From contig NZ_JANKAS010000001.1 in NCBI RefSeq assembly GCF_024622505.1, positions 62,001 to 126,000 of the forward strand: a DNA stretch of 64,000 nucleotides. Reading direction: 5' to 3'. Each line of letters starts with the position of its first letter. Position 1 is the first letter of the stretch. The DNA is from Irregularibacter muris. GTDB lineage: Bacteria; Bacillota; Clostridia; Eubacteriales; Garciellaceae. The notes under the pieces are model-generated. The model did no database searches, was not told where the DNA came from, and saw only the letters and a program-made list of their open reading frames with translations. Of the stretch, positions 52,022-60,387 are shown in pieces. A program made the position numbers and the translations under genes.

Positions 52022-53360
52022 TCGAATACATTTAATTGACAGGTCTAAATTGAGCGGGAAAAATTATTTTGCTTCATTAATTGAACAGGGAAGATTTTAC
52101 GCATTGCTCTCAGACACAGAGATAGAGCGTATACAAATTGAAAGTCTAACACTATTGGCCAAGCAGACAGAACTTTTTAATCATGGTGCCAGCAGTTCCA
52201 TACCAATAGAAAAAGCACAGGACTTATTAGCATCTATCTTATATACATTGGGGGTTCAGTTGAAATCCTATGCTTCTCCTGAAGATGCGATTGATAGGTT
52301 AAAAACTGAGAATTTAGATCGCTTATTCTATCTGGGGTTAAAAAAAATCAACCGGAAGATTCTGATTGCGAAACAGACACATTTGCGGCTGAAAAGATGC
52401 TTATTTAAAACGAAAAATGTGTTTTATCGTTTAACGGCAGTGGATGGGATTAATGGCTTTTTTAAGGTATATCATCCAAAGTTTTCTGCACAAGAAATTC
52501 ATATTACAGCAGATTATCCAACCTTCAACGGCGTGGATGATCTTGATGGGATAGAGTTCATAGAAAAGTATTTGCAAAACCTTACCCATGAAAACAGGTT
52601 TTGCTCATATTTCTCCGAAATTGCAGTCCATCACCTGCTTTGTGGACTGGATGAAGACTATCAAAAAATTTTGTTGAATGTCTATGAGCCTGTATTAATC
52701 GCTTCTCTTGGATGCATTTTAACTCATCATGCAGGACGTGATTTGAATCTAAATCACAAGGATATCCACACTTTAGCGAATCTGTTTTCTGGCAAAGACA
52801 CCGATGAAGTTGAGCAATTGATAAAAAATGCATTGGACAAATTAATAGCTGAACTGGGTTGTTCCTCTGACTTGAGTAATTATTTAAGAAACAGTATTAC
52901 AAAAATTGCGGTATCTATCAAAAATGCAGCACATCATAATTGTTTGGACAAGGTGTTCTTGATTCCCTTCTCCCCAGAAGATCATCAAAAAATCCTGTTA
53001 TCCTATGGACAACGAATGGATGACAAATCCTATACGGCAATACTTCACCATCTTCTTCAGTGTAATAGCGCTGATGAAAAAGCAGAAATCATCTGTAATA
53101 GAATTTCTTCCTTTGGTGATTTGCTGGAAATTTTGCAGGATGCGGATTTGATGCAGGAGGAACTCCTTAATATTTTTCGAAAGATTCCCTCTGCAGTAAT
53201 AGCCGCATTGATCAAGCGATATCCCAATGAGGATTTTTTGTATGATGAGAGTGAATTAAAAATATACTATGCATTGCAAACATTTAAGAATTTGTTGCCA
53301 GAAGAGGTCAGGTTACAGCTTGAAGAAGCAGCAAAAGTGATCCACTTTGAAATAGAATAG
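52008..53360 (+). CDS. DUF6179 protein
   Basis: A 450-residue soluble helical protein matching DUF6179. It starts inside the preceding gene (overlap 14 bp). Conserved-looking blocks include TENLDRLFYLGLKKINRKI, YHPKFSAQEIHITADYP and LNHKDIHTLANLFSG. No membrane segment, nucleotide-binding loop or metal motif is evident. The TetR-DUF6323-DUF6179 trio recurs in Clostridia by my recollection, but its task is unknown. Confidence 0.8.
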   Translation: MTNIDRIHLIDRSKLSGKNYFASLIEQGRFYALLSDTEIERIQIESLTLLAKQTELFNHGASSSIPIEKAQDLLASILYTLGVQLKSYASPEDAIDRLKTENLDRLFYLGLKKINRKILIAKQTHLRLKRCLFKTKNVFYRLTAVDGINGFFKVYHPKFSAQEIHITADYPTFNGVDDLDGIEFIEKYLQNLTHENRFCSYFSEIAVHHLLCGLDEDYQKILLNVYEPVLIASLGCILTHHAGRDLNLNHKDIHTLANLFSGKDTDEVEQLIKNALDKLIAELGCSSDLSNYLRNSITKIAVSIKNAAHHNCLDKVFLIPFSPEDHQKILLSYGQRMDDKSYTAILHHLLQCNSADEKAEIICNRISSFGDLLEILQDADLMQEELLNIFRKIPSAVIAALIKRYPNEDFLYDESELKIYYALQTFKNLLPEEVRLQLEEAAKVIHFEIE

Positions 53361-53565
53361 AAAGAGGAAGACATTAGCTCCCTTTTCTTCTTTAAATTGT
53401 TTTGCTCCTTTAAGACTATATTGTAATACACGAAACTTTTAATCTTTCTTTTTTTATATTCTTTTTAACCATGTTGCATTATGAACGATTTTTTTCTCAT
53501 CTTTTAACCAGTTGAGGAAAATAGTAAACAGGAGGAATTCAAAAATGCGCTCTCGATAACACCAA

Positions 53566-53599
53566 GACATACTATTGTCATGTTTTAATGGTATACTTG
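53566..53599 (+). promoter_or_regulatory. WYL regulator promoter with operator 1
   Basis: Dyad GACA-N6-TGTC (53566-53579) followed 11 nt later by TATACT. A near-identical arrangement lies at 54504-54517, before the ClbS/DfsB gene. Confidence 0.65.
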
Positions 53600-53617
53600 G
53601 ATATAGGAGGCGATACT

Positions 53618-54505
53618 ATGAAAATAGATCGACTATTCGAGATGATATATCTTTTAATGGACAAAAAGAAAATGACGGCAGTAGAACTTGCTGAGCATTT
53701 TGAGGTTTCAAAAAGAACCATTCTTCGAGATATTGATGCCCTGTCAATGGCTGGAATCCCTGTTTATACTATACGAGGCAAGGGCGGCGGTATTTCAATT
53801 ATGGATAGCTTTGTCCTAAATAAAGCTATTCTCAGTGAAGATGATAAAAATCAGATTCTCTTTGCACTTCAAAGCTTATCAGTTGCAAATACTCTTGATA
53901 CAAAGCGTATCCTGAGTAAGTTAAAAGTCCTTTTCGGTAAGACGGATACCAACTGGATCGAGATTGATTTTTCACGCTGGGGGAACAGCGACTCAGATAA
54001 GCATAAGCTTGCCATTTTAAAAAATGCTATTCTAGGAAAACAAGCTATTTCTTTTCGGTATGTTAGTTCTTATAGCGAAGAAAGCGAACGGAGAGTATAT
54101 CCCCTTAAACTGGTATTTAAATCAAAAGCGTGGTACCTTCAGGGATTTTGCACTACAAGACAGGACTATCGGACATTCAGGATCAACCGCATATTAAATA
54201 TAACTGAAACAGATGAGAGCTTTGCCGAAAACAATTACACTCCTCCGCCCATCCAAACGCCTCAGATACCTTTAGATTCACTTATAACCCTCACGCTTAT
54301 TTTTTCACCACAGATTGCTTATCGCGTTTATGATGAATTTGATGAAAGCTGTATTGAAAAGTGCGACAATGGTTGGCTTCGTGTAACTGCACAGATTCCT
54401 GAAGATAACTGGCTATATGGTTTTTTAAGATCCTATAGGGAGGATGTTTGCATTATAAGTCCTAAACACTTAAAAGAAAAATTTGAAAAAGAGAATAAAA
54501 CATGA
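53618..54505 (+). CDS. WYL-domain transcriptional regulator (HTH_11 + WYL)
   Basis: N-terminal HTH_11 (about 1-60: MTAVELAEHFEVSKRTILRDIDALSMAG) and a WYL domain (about 130-215: AISFRYVSSYSEESERRVYPLKLVFKSKAWYLQGF), followed by a C-terminal WCX-like region. 295 aa. WYL domains bind single-stranded nucleic acid or small ligands. The frame is open upstream, but AGGAGG sets the start at 53618. The dyad GACA-N6-TGTC occurs in its own promoter and again across its stop codon in front of the next gene, so it probably controls both. Confidence 0.9.
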   Translation: MKIDRLFEMIYLLMDKKKMTAVELAEHFEVSKRTILRDIDALSMAGIPVYTIRGKGGGISIMDSFVLNKAILSEDDKNQILFALQSLSVANTLDTKRILSKLKVLFGKTDTNWIEIDFSRWGNSDSDKHKLAILKNAILGKQAISFRYVSSYSEESERRVYPLKLVFKSKAWYLQGFCTTRQDYRTFRINRILNITETDESFAENNYTPPPIQTPQIPLDSLITLTLIFSPQIAYRVYDEFDESCIEKCDNGWLRVTAQIPEDNWLYGFLRSYREDVCIISPKHLKEKFEKENKT

Positions 54506-54537
54506 CATGCTGTTGTCATCTTATATGTGTTATGCTG
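54502..54537 (+). promoter_or_regulatory. Promoter of the ClbS/DfsB operon with operator 2
   Basis: ATGACA-N6-TGTCAT (54502-54519) with TATGCT 11 nt later. 13 of 16 positions from GACAT to GTCAT are the same as in operator 1. The repeat overlaps the WYL stop codon. Confidence 0.65.
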
Positions 54538-54559
54538 AGCCAAGAAGGAGGGAGATAAT

Positions 54560-55105
54560 ATGCCGAGACCTGCAACAAAAACAGATTTAATCCTTGTGGC
54601 AAATCAACAATTTGATAAAATGTGGACACTTATTGACAGTATGACGATGGAGGAATTTAATTCGTCTTTTCATTTTGGTGATGACCCAAAGGATAAAGAG
54701 GCGCACTGGAAACGGGATAAAAATTTGCGGGATATTTTAGTTCACTTATATGAGTGGCATCAGCTTTTGATACATTGGATTGTATCCAATCAAAGTGGTC
54801 ATGAGGTATCTTTTTTACCTAAGCCTTATAATTGGAGGACATACAGTGATATGAACAGGGAGTTTTGGGCGAAACACCAGAATACCCTATATGAAGATGC
54901 CAAGAGGATGCTTCTTAAAAGTCATAAAGAAGTGCTTGAACTTATCGAAAGTTTTTCTAATGAAGCGTTGTTTGAGAAGCAGCATTTTAAATGGAGTGGT
55001 ACTACGAATATTGGTAGTTACTGTGTTAGTGCAACTTCTAGCCACTATAATTGGGCAATAAAGAAGATTAAAAGGCAAATAAAAAAACTGCGTTCTCATG
55101 CATAG
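54560..55105 (+). CDS. ClbS/DfsB family four-helix bundle protein
   Basis: A 181-residue protein of the ClbS/DfsB family within the DinB-like fold. Family features: PATKTDLILVANQQFDKMWTLIDSM, KRDKNLRDILVHLYEWHQLL, KPYNWRTYSDMN, and the final SATSSHYNWAIKKIKRQIKK. ClbS protects producers from colibactin by opening its cyclopropane ring; other members have unknown substrates. Here it is under a WYL-operator promoter and followed after 18 bp by a GyrI-like gene. A detoxification role is plausible but unproven. Confidence 0.85.
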   Translation: MPRPATKTDLILVANQQFDKMWTLIDSMTMEEFNSSFHFGDDPKDKEAHWKRDKNLRDILVHLYEWHQLLIHWIVSNQSGHEVSFLPKPYNWRTYSDMNREFWAKHQNTLYEDAKRMLLKSHKEVLELIESFSNEALFEKQHFKWSGTTNIGSYCVSATSSHYNWAIKKIKRQIKKLRSHA

Positions 55106-55123
55106 GATGGAAAGGAGATACAA

Positions 55124-55753
55124 ATGGCTTTTGATTATAAAAAGGAGTATAAGGAATTTTATATGCCGTCAAAAAGACCCAGTATTATAGAAATACCATC
55201 CATGAATTATCTTGCTGTAAAAGGGAAAGGGAATCCAAACGAGGAAGACGGTGAATACGCCAAGGCAGTAGGTTTATTGTACTCTGTGGCTTATACTCTT
55301 AGAATGAGCTATAAAGGCAACTACAAAATTGACGGATTTTTTGAATATGTCGTTCCACCTTTAGAAGGGTTTTGGTGGCAAGAGGGTATTCAAGGGGCTG
55401 ATTGTTCTCATAAGGAGAAGTTTTACTGGATTTCATTAATCCGCTTACCTGATTTCATAAGAAAAAAAGATTTTACGTGGGCGATCGCAGAGGTGACTAG
55501 AAAAAAGAAAACAGATTTTTCTAAGGTGGAATTTTTCAATTATCATGAAGGCTTGTGTGTACAATGCATGCATATTGGTTCTTATGATGATGAAGGGAAG
55601 ACTGTTGAGGCAATGGAAAAATTTGCAGTAGAGAATGGATATAGGGTAGACATCACGGATGATAGGTATCACCACGAAATATATTTGACGGATCCACGAA
55701 AAAGCAATATCGCCAAACAAAAGACCGTGATACGACACCCAATTAAAAAATAA
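55124..55753 (+). CDS. GyrI-like small-molecule-binding protein
   Basis: A 209-residue GyrI-like (SOUL/AraC effector-type) domain without DNA-binding part: RPSIIEIPSMNYLAVKGKGNPNE, FEYVVPPLEGFWW, and HIGSYDDEGKTVEAMEKFAVENGY are typical. The Glu in the typical pocket region is kept. Such stand-alone proteins bind or hydrolyse amphipathic toxins (some hydrolyse cyclopropanoids such as YtkR7-type substrates). Pairing with a ClbS/DfsB protein that also acts on cyclopropane toxins is notable. Ribosome site GGAAAGGAG. Confidence 0.85.
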   Translation: MAFDYKKEYKEFYMPSKRPSIIEIPSMNYLAVKGKGNPNEEDGEYAKAVGLLYSVAYTLRMSYKGNYKIDGFFEYVVPPLEGFWWQEGIQGADCSHKEKFYWISLIRLPDFIRKKDFTWAIAEVTRKKKTDFSKVEFFNYHEGLCVQCMHIGSYDDEGKTVEAMEKFAVENGYRVDITDDRYHHEIYLTDPRKSNIAKQKTVIRHPIKK

Positions 55754-55783
55754 CCAGTTTTCTTAATACAATACTAGTGTGCT

Positions 55784-55811
55784 AAAGAGATCGCTATGGC
55801 GGTCTTTTTTC
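55784..55811 (+). terminator. Intrinsic terminator after the GyrI-like gene
   Basis: AGATCGC-tat-GGCGGTCT with G-U pair, followed by six T. Confidence 0.75.
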
Positions 55812-55856
55812 CTGCGTATTTTCAAGAGGACTGTCATAATTGGATTGCTGTTCTAG

Positions 55857-55952
55857 GATAGAACCCTTTCTGAACAAGCAAGTGATCCAGATTACTTTGA
55901 CATATCTGAAAGGCTTAATGTGTTTTTGGCTGAAGACATGAAGACGTTTTGA
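55857..55952 (+). pseudogene. Decayed gene fragment
   Basis: A 31-codon frame of protein-like sequence (SEQASDPDYFDISERLNV, ends EDMKTF) stops at TGA. The reading continues in another frame as LALKYGYKDDF, which suggests a frameshift. No start. I do not recognise the parent family. The remaining sequence to 56130 shows nothing else. Confidence 0.4.
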
Positions 55953-56130
55953 TTATCTCGCTCTAAAATATGGATACAAAGATGACTTTTAAATCAGGTT
56001 TGAGGAGAATATCAAAACGGCAATATGCGATATCGATAATGTAGTTGGGGTACGGATAGATAAGAAGATGAGAAACTTGCAAAAGATCTTTTAACATTAG
56101 CCAATTCTAAAATTTCCTTGCTTACCTAGT

Positions 56131-56880
56131 TTAATGTTTTCGTTTTTTGGAACCAATTCCTAGTAAGTAAAGAATAATGGAAACTGCCAGTAAAAAAATC
56201 ATGGACTGAATCATGGGCATCAAATTGTATTGGGATTGCTGCCACAATTTTGGAATATCTTCAATCATATGTGTTGTGGGCAACAACTTTGCAATGCTTT
56301 GAATGGGTTTTGGCAATTGATGGGTTTGGATACCCATCATCCCTGATAAAATCATGATTAAAAAATACACCGACATGACAGTCCCAAAAGTCGTACTAAA
56401 TTTTTTCAACAGTAAAGAAATCCCATATGCGGCTAAAAATAGGCTGAAAGACAATAAACACAAGCCAATTACAAAGACCAATAATCCAAATGCCGTCGGC
56501 ATGGGCACCTTTATAATTGGAGCTACCACCGCGATATATACAATGATTAAGAGGGTAGACATAATTGCCTGAGCGCAAAATTTTGCTTGCATTTGCTTGG
56601 CTTCAGTATAGCCAAACAAAGACATTCGAAGGGTAACTTCTTTTTCAATTTCTTGGGAGAATAATGCAGCAAAGCCAATAAACACAACGGCAAGGGGGGA
56701 AACTAACAAATTGGTCACAAACAATTGAGTGGTAAAAAGAGCCATTTCTGATTCTGGAACTTGTTTACCAAAAATCGAGTAAAATAACAAGGATACTAAG
56801 ATAGGAAATATAATTCCAAATAGAATAGTAAAAAAATTCCCTAAAGAATTGAACAATTCATACTTGATATAAGCTTTCAT
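56131..56880 (-). CDS. ABC-2 type transporter permease
   Basis: A 249-residue membrane protein with six hydrophobic helices (about 17-38, 55-78, 104-126, 134-156, 165-187, 226-245), the standard ABC-2 layout. It overlaps the ATPase gene by 4 bp (ATGA on the minus strand) and is the last gene of the operon response regulator - kinase - ATPase - permease. It most likely exports a toxic peptide or drug. A homodimer is expected because only one permease is encoded, in contrast to the exporter at 48-50 kb. Confidence 0.85.
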   Translation of the reverse strand: MKAYIKYELFNSLGNFFTILFGIIFPILVSLLFYSIFGKQVPESEMALFTTQLFVTNLLVSPLAVVFIGFAALFSQEIEKEVTLRMSLFGYTEAKQMQAKFCAQAIMSTLLIIVYIAVVAPIIKVPMPTAFGLLVFVIGLCLLSFSLFLAAYGISLLLKKFSTTFGTVMSVYFLIMILSGMMGIQTHQLPKPIQSIAKLLPTTHMIEDIPKLWQQSQYNLMPMIQSMIFLLAVSIILYLLGIGSKKRKH

Positions 56881-57731
56881 CTTGTTTTTCCTCCAATCAC
56901 ATTCATCGTCAATAATTCAATATCTTGATTGCTTCTTTTAAAATTCATTTCATTGTGAACCAAATATTCTACTAATGCCAGCTCTTCTTCTTGCGTATCA
57001 CAAGCAATGGCAACGGTATTCTCCGGTGCGATTAATTGGCGATAACCATCCAAGTTCAGTGCATCTGTTGCTTCAAAGGTTACTACAGAATGACCGCAAT
57101 ATTTTTCAAATAATATACGATGAGAATCAAAAGCAACCACTTTTCCTTCATGGAGGATCATTAATTTATTGGTCAATTGTTCTAATTCTTGATAGTAGTG
57201 CGTTACAAAAAGGATGGCAGACTGCTTGTGATCATACCATTGCAGAATTTTTTGAATCAATGAGCGCCGTGTTTCAAAATCTAAGCCTGTAGTCACTTCA
57301 TCGAAAAAGGTAATGGGTGCATCCTGCATTAACACCAAAATTAGGGTAAAGCGTTGTTTTTGTCCACCGGACAAATTTTTAAATTTTTTCTTCAAGTGTT
57401 CTTCAAAATCAAAGAAATCAATTAATTCCTTTAGGATCTCATTGTCTTTGACATTGGTATTCAATACGGCTTCTAAAATCACTTTACAGCTCACGGTGTC
57501 GACATACTCATTGAACTGCATGTGCACAGCCATTTGTTCCGGCTTCACATCGGAAATGATTTTCCCCTGGTACTTCGTCAAACCCAGGCAAGCTTTAATC
57601 AGTGTGGTCTTTCCTGCACCGTTTGATCCGATAATTCCTATTCTATCTGTTGGTAAAATCTTAATGGGTTCTCGGATGTCTAGAGCGACCGTTGAACCAT
57701 ATACGACTTTTAAATCTTCAATTGTTATCAT
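56877..57731 (-). CDS. ABC transporter ATP-binding protein
   Basis: A 284-residue ATPase: Walker A GSNGAGKTTLI (about 35), signature LSGGQKQR (about 121), Walker B ITFFDEVTTGLD (about 139; EVT replaces the usual EPT), H-loop VTHYY. The C-terminal 70 residues are an extra domain as in drug-exporter ATPases. It overlaps the kinase gene upstream and the permease gene downstream by 4 bp each, so the operon is tightly coupled. Confidence 0.9.
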   Translation of the reverse strand: MITIEDLKVVYGSTVALDIREPIKILPTDRIGIIGSNGAGKTTLIKACLGLTKYQGKIISDVKPEQMAVHMQFNEYVDTVSCKVILEAVLNTNVKDNEILKELIDFFDFEEHLKKKFKNLSGGQKQRFTLILVLMQDAPITFFDEVTTGLDFETRRSLIQKILQWYDHKQSAILFVTHYYQELEQLTNKLMILHEGKVVAFDSHRILFEKYCGHSVVTFEATDALNLDGYRQLIAPENTVAIACDTQEEELALVEYLVHNEMNFKRSNQDIELLTMNVIGGKTR

Positions 57732-59311
57732 TGTTCATTCCTCCATTCTACTGTCACCTGTACACCACTCTCGGTATTGCAAATGTTCCACCTCATTCCG
57801 AGTATTTCGGCAAACATATCTACCAAATACAATCCCAATCCTGTTCCAGCCTCTTCTTCTTTTGTATCCCGAACAAAAGGTTCACGAATATGAGCCAGCA
57901 GATGTTGGTCAATTTTTGCTCCTTGGCTTATTAAAGTGAATTGATTTTTAGTTAATTCAATGGAAATTCCTTTTCCCTTTGGTGTATACTTCACTGCATT
58001 TTGAATCAAATTTTCTAGAATTGATGTAAACATTTCTCCGTCTGTTTCAATAACAATGGATGTCAGCTGTTTTTCTTGGGTTAATTGTCTTTCGGATATT
58101 TTGCATTGGTAATTCAATAAAATTCTTTGAATTAGGTGATCAATATCAATTCTTTGAATCTGCGCTACTTGTTGCTGTTCTTCAAAAACCATCATTAAAC
58201 GGTCAATAATGGACTGCATTTTTTTGATTTCTTTTCGAACTTCCGGTAAATATCTATCTGTATCTTTAAATTTACCTACTTGATGAATCATCCCTTCAAG
58301 CAGCAATGATGACGCGGCAATAGGAGTTTTTAATTGATGGGAAGCGTTTGCTAAAAGTAACCCCTGTTTTAGATGCATCCGTTCCAACTGTTGGTTCTGG
58401 TCATGTAGCTGGGACAAATTTTCCTGCAGCTCTTCATGCATTTGATTTAACGCATTTTCTAAAATCTCAAATTCATCCCCTTTATTGGGTTGGTTGAATA
58501 CTTGTGTTGTCGTCTTCTCGCGTGTCATGGCTTGGTTGGCTAACATTTCGATGGGTTGCGCCAGTTTGCGGCTGAACCACTTGGCAATTAAAAACGACGA
58601 CAAAACCAATACAGACAATATCATAGGGATACTTTGTGTCACAATTGGAAGCAATTCATTCAATTTAGGTGTCATGGTGGAAGCCATGGTCACATAAATA
58701 GTTTCATCCACTTCTTTAAAGACAAAATAGTTTGTATAATGATTGGCATTTTGCTCTGCCGTCTCCCCTGTAATGAGAATGTCGTCAGCTGTCATACGAA
58801 ACTCTCGGCTGCCAACACCTTCGATTACTTCAAATGGATACCCTTGAAAATTTTCAATCTGATAAATTTCCTGGTTAATGGGTTGAAAGGTCTTCTGAAA
58901 CAATTCACGAATTGGTTCAAAATCAACATCGTTAAAATCCATTCCTTCATCAATTTCTTCTTCATCAAATTGTTGAAAAACTTTCCGAATGTCTCGATAA
59001 AGTTGTTTGAGTTCCGGTGCTTCCAGCACAACATCCATTGAAAAATTAGGTGAAGAAACTTGAATGGTCTCATCTTCCTTCGGGAGTTTTAAGCTAACCA
59101 AATAAAACAAGTCGGATAATTGATAACCATCATCGAATGTTTTTCCTTCCATAAATCTACGATGGACTTCCTCTACGGTATGTAAATAGTTATCAGACTT
59201 ATAGCGAACATATAATCCAGGCAGCATCCATATAAAATAGCTAATGATCAATGTTCCAATCAATAAAGTTGTTAGACCTGTAAAAATCACTGTTTTACGA
59301 GTAATGCTCAT
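57728..59311 (-). CDS. Sensor histidine kinase with large extracellular domain
   Basis: A 527-residue membrane kinase: helix 1 (about 7-28), an outer domain of about 195 residues that is rich in acidic residues, helix 2 (about 232-250), a HAMP domain, His at about 325 in ANASHQLKTPIAAS, N box (ENLIQNAVKYTP) and G box (GTGLGLYLVDMF). The start (MSITRKTVIF) was set by GAGGAG upstream; the open frame extends 11 codons further. It overlaps the response-regulator gene by 17 bp. Pairs with it to control the ABC genes downstream. Confidence 0.9.
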   Translation of the reverse strand: MSITRKTVIFTGLTTLLIGTLIISYFIWMLPGLYVRYKSDNYLHTVEEVHRRFMEGKTFDDGYQLSDLFYLVSLKLPKEDETIQVSSPNFSMDVVLEAPELKQLYRDIRKVFQQFDEEEIDEGMDFNDVDFEPIRELFQKTFQPINQEIYQIENFQGYPFEVIEGVGSREFRMTADDILITGETAEQNANHYTNYFVFKEVDETIYVTMASTMTPKLNELLPIVTQSIPMILSVLVLSSFLIAKWFSRKLAQPIEMLANQAMTREKTTTQVFNQPNKGDEFEILENALNQMHEELQENLSQLHDQNQQLERMHLKQGLLLANASHQLKTPIAASSLLLEGMIHQVGKFKDTDRYLPEVRKEIKKMQSIIDRLMMVFEEQQQVAQIQRIDIDHLIQRILLNYQCKISERQLTQEKQLTSIVIETDGEMFTSILENLIQNAVKYTPKGKGISIELTKNQFTLISQGAKIDQHLLAHIREPFVRDTKEEEAGTGLGLYLVDMFAEILGMRWNICNTESGVQVTVEWRNEQ

Positions 59312-59966
59312 TTTCAGTCTCCTCATAGCAATAACCGATGCCAATAATTGTTTTGATCATGTCTTTCGGAAGTTTTTTACGCAAATTTTTGATATGGGCA
59401 TCAATCACGCGGTCACTTACCATAAAATCATCCGGTGCAATAATTTCAAGTAATTGCTCCCGAGTATATACTCGCTGAGGATGCTTATACAAGGCCTCAA
59501 AAATCAAAAATTCAGTGACCGTTAGATGTAGCGGCAGTTGATTATAATACACTTGAAAATTTTCGCTTTTTATATCTAAACCCTCTGACTTCACTTTGCC
59601 ATTTTTCGTTCTTCTCAGGATGGCTTCTATTCGCTTTAACAATAGAATTGGTGAGAAGGGTTTAATCATATAGTCGTCTGCGTAACGATTAAAGGCTTCT
59701 ATCTGACTACTTTCGTCTCCCAATGCTGTCAGCATAATCGTGGCGCAATTCGACTGCTTCTTTCTTAATGCATCCAACACTTCAAGACCTGAAACAAAGG
59801 GTACCATGATATCCAAAATAGCAAGATCATAAGTTTGCTTATCAATGAATTGAAGAGCTTCTTTGCCATCAATGGCTATATCTACTTGATAATTTTTGAG
59901 TGATAAATATTCGCTAACAACTTCACGAATTGTCTCTTCGTCCTCTAAATACATGATTCGAACCAT
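59295..59966 (-). CDS. Response regulator, OmpR family
   Basis: A 223-residue regulator. Receiver with acidic pocket EDE (8-10), phosphoacceptor Asp52 (LAILDIMVPF) and Lys in IKPF (about 101). C-terminal winged helix with LTVTEFLIFEAL and TIIGIGYCYEE. First gene of the minus-strand operon response regulator - kinase - ATPase - permease. AGGAGG sits before the start. It should activate its own operon when the kinase senses the exported compound; typical of self-protection systems. Confidence 0.92.
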   Translation of the reverse strand: MVRIMYLEDEETIREVVSEYLSLKNYQVDIAIDGKEALQFIDKQTYDLAILDIMVPFVSGLEVLDALRKKQSNCATIMLTALGDESSQIEAFNRYADDYMIKPFSPILLLKRIEAILRRTKNGKVKSEGLDIKSENFQVYYNQLPLHLTVTEFLIFEALYKHPQRVYTREQLLEIIAPDDFMVSDRVIDAHIKNLRKKLPKDMIKTIIGIGYCYEETENEHYS

Positions 59967-60387
59967 AAGTTTTCCTCCTATCTGTATTAAACACTATTCA
60001 TGTGAATTCCGTATGAATCCACAATGAAGTTGACTTACAAACCTTTAAAATGGTCTATATACAACAGTTTTTAAACCTCAATATTTTTTACTATAAGTAT
60101 AACAGATTTTTCCTCTCACCCTCTATATCAACCATATAGTGAATGAATAAAAAATGTTGAATAAAAAGAAGGATGCTAAGGAATGGATGGTAAATTTTAG
60201 CCTATTGAGGACTTTTGGAATAAGAGAGAGTGGACGGATAGCTTTGTCTACGGAATGTTGATATCTGATTTTAAAAAGCATTCTGAAATTGAAGCGCATC
60301 GGAATAAAAGAATAATAAAATGAAAAAAACTATTAATATTATTCCGATAATGTGGTATGCTATAAAAAAGATTGAGGAGGTGAAGGG
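59967..60387. other. Intergenic region with a decayed gene fragment
   Basis: Contains a start-less frame at 60201-60323 (see separate entry) and the promoter region of the Fic gene, with TATGCT near 60356. The left part is the likely promoter of the minus-strand response regulator; no clear operator. Confidence 0.4.
60201..60323 (+). pseudogene. Start-less 40-codon protein fragment
   Basis: Open frame after an in-frame TAG, reading PIEDFWNKREWTDSFVYG and ending HRNKRIIK then stop. It is protein-like in composition, with several Trp, Phe and charged residues, but has no start. Family not recognised. Confidence 0.4.

Noticed and set aside
57313-57939. 208-codon plus-strand open frame opposite the ABC ATPase and kinase genes
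   Set aside because: It runs antisense to two genes with complete motifs, has no ribosome site and a Ser/Phe/Cys-rich composition typical of antisense shadows.
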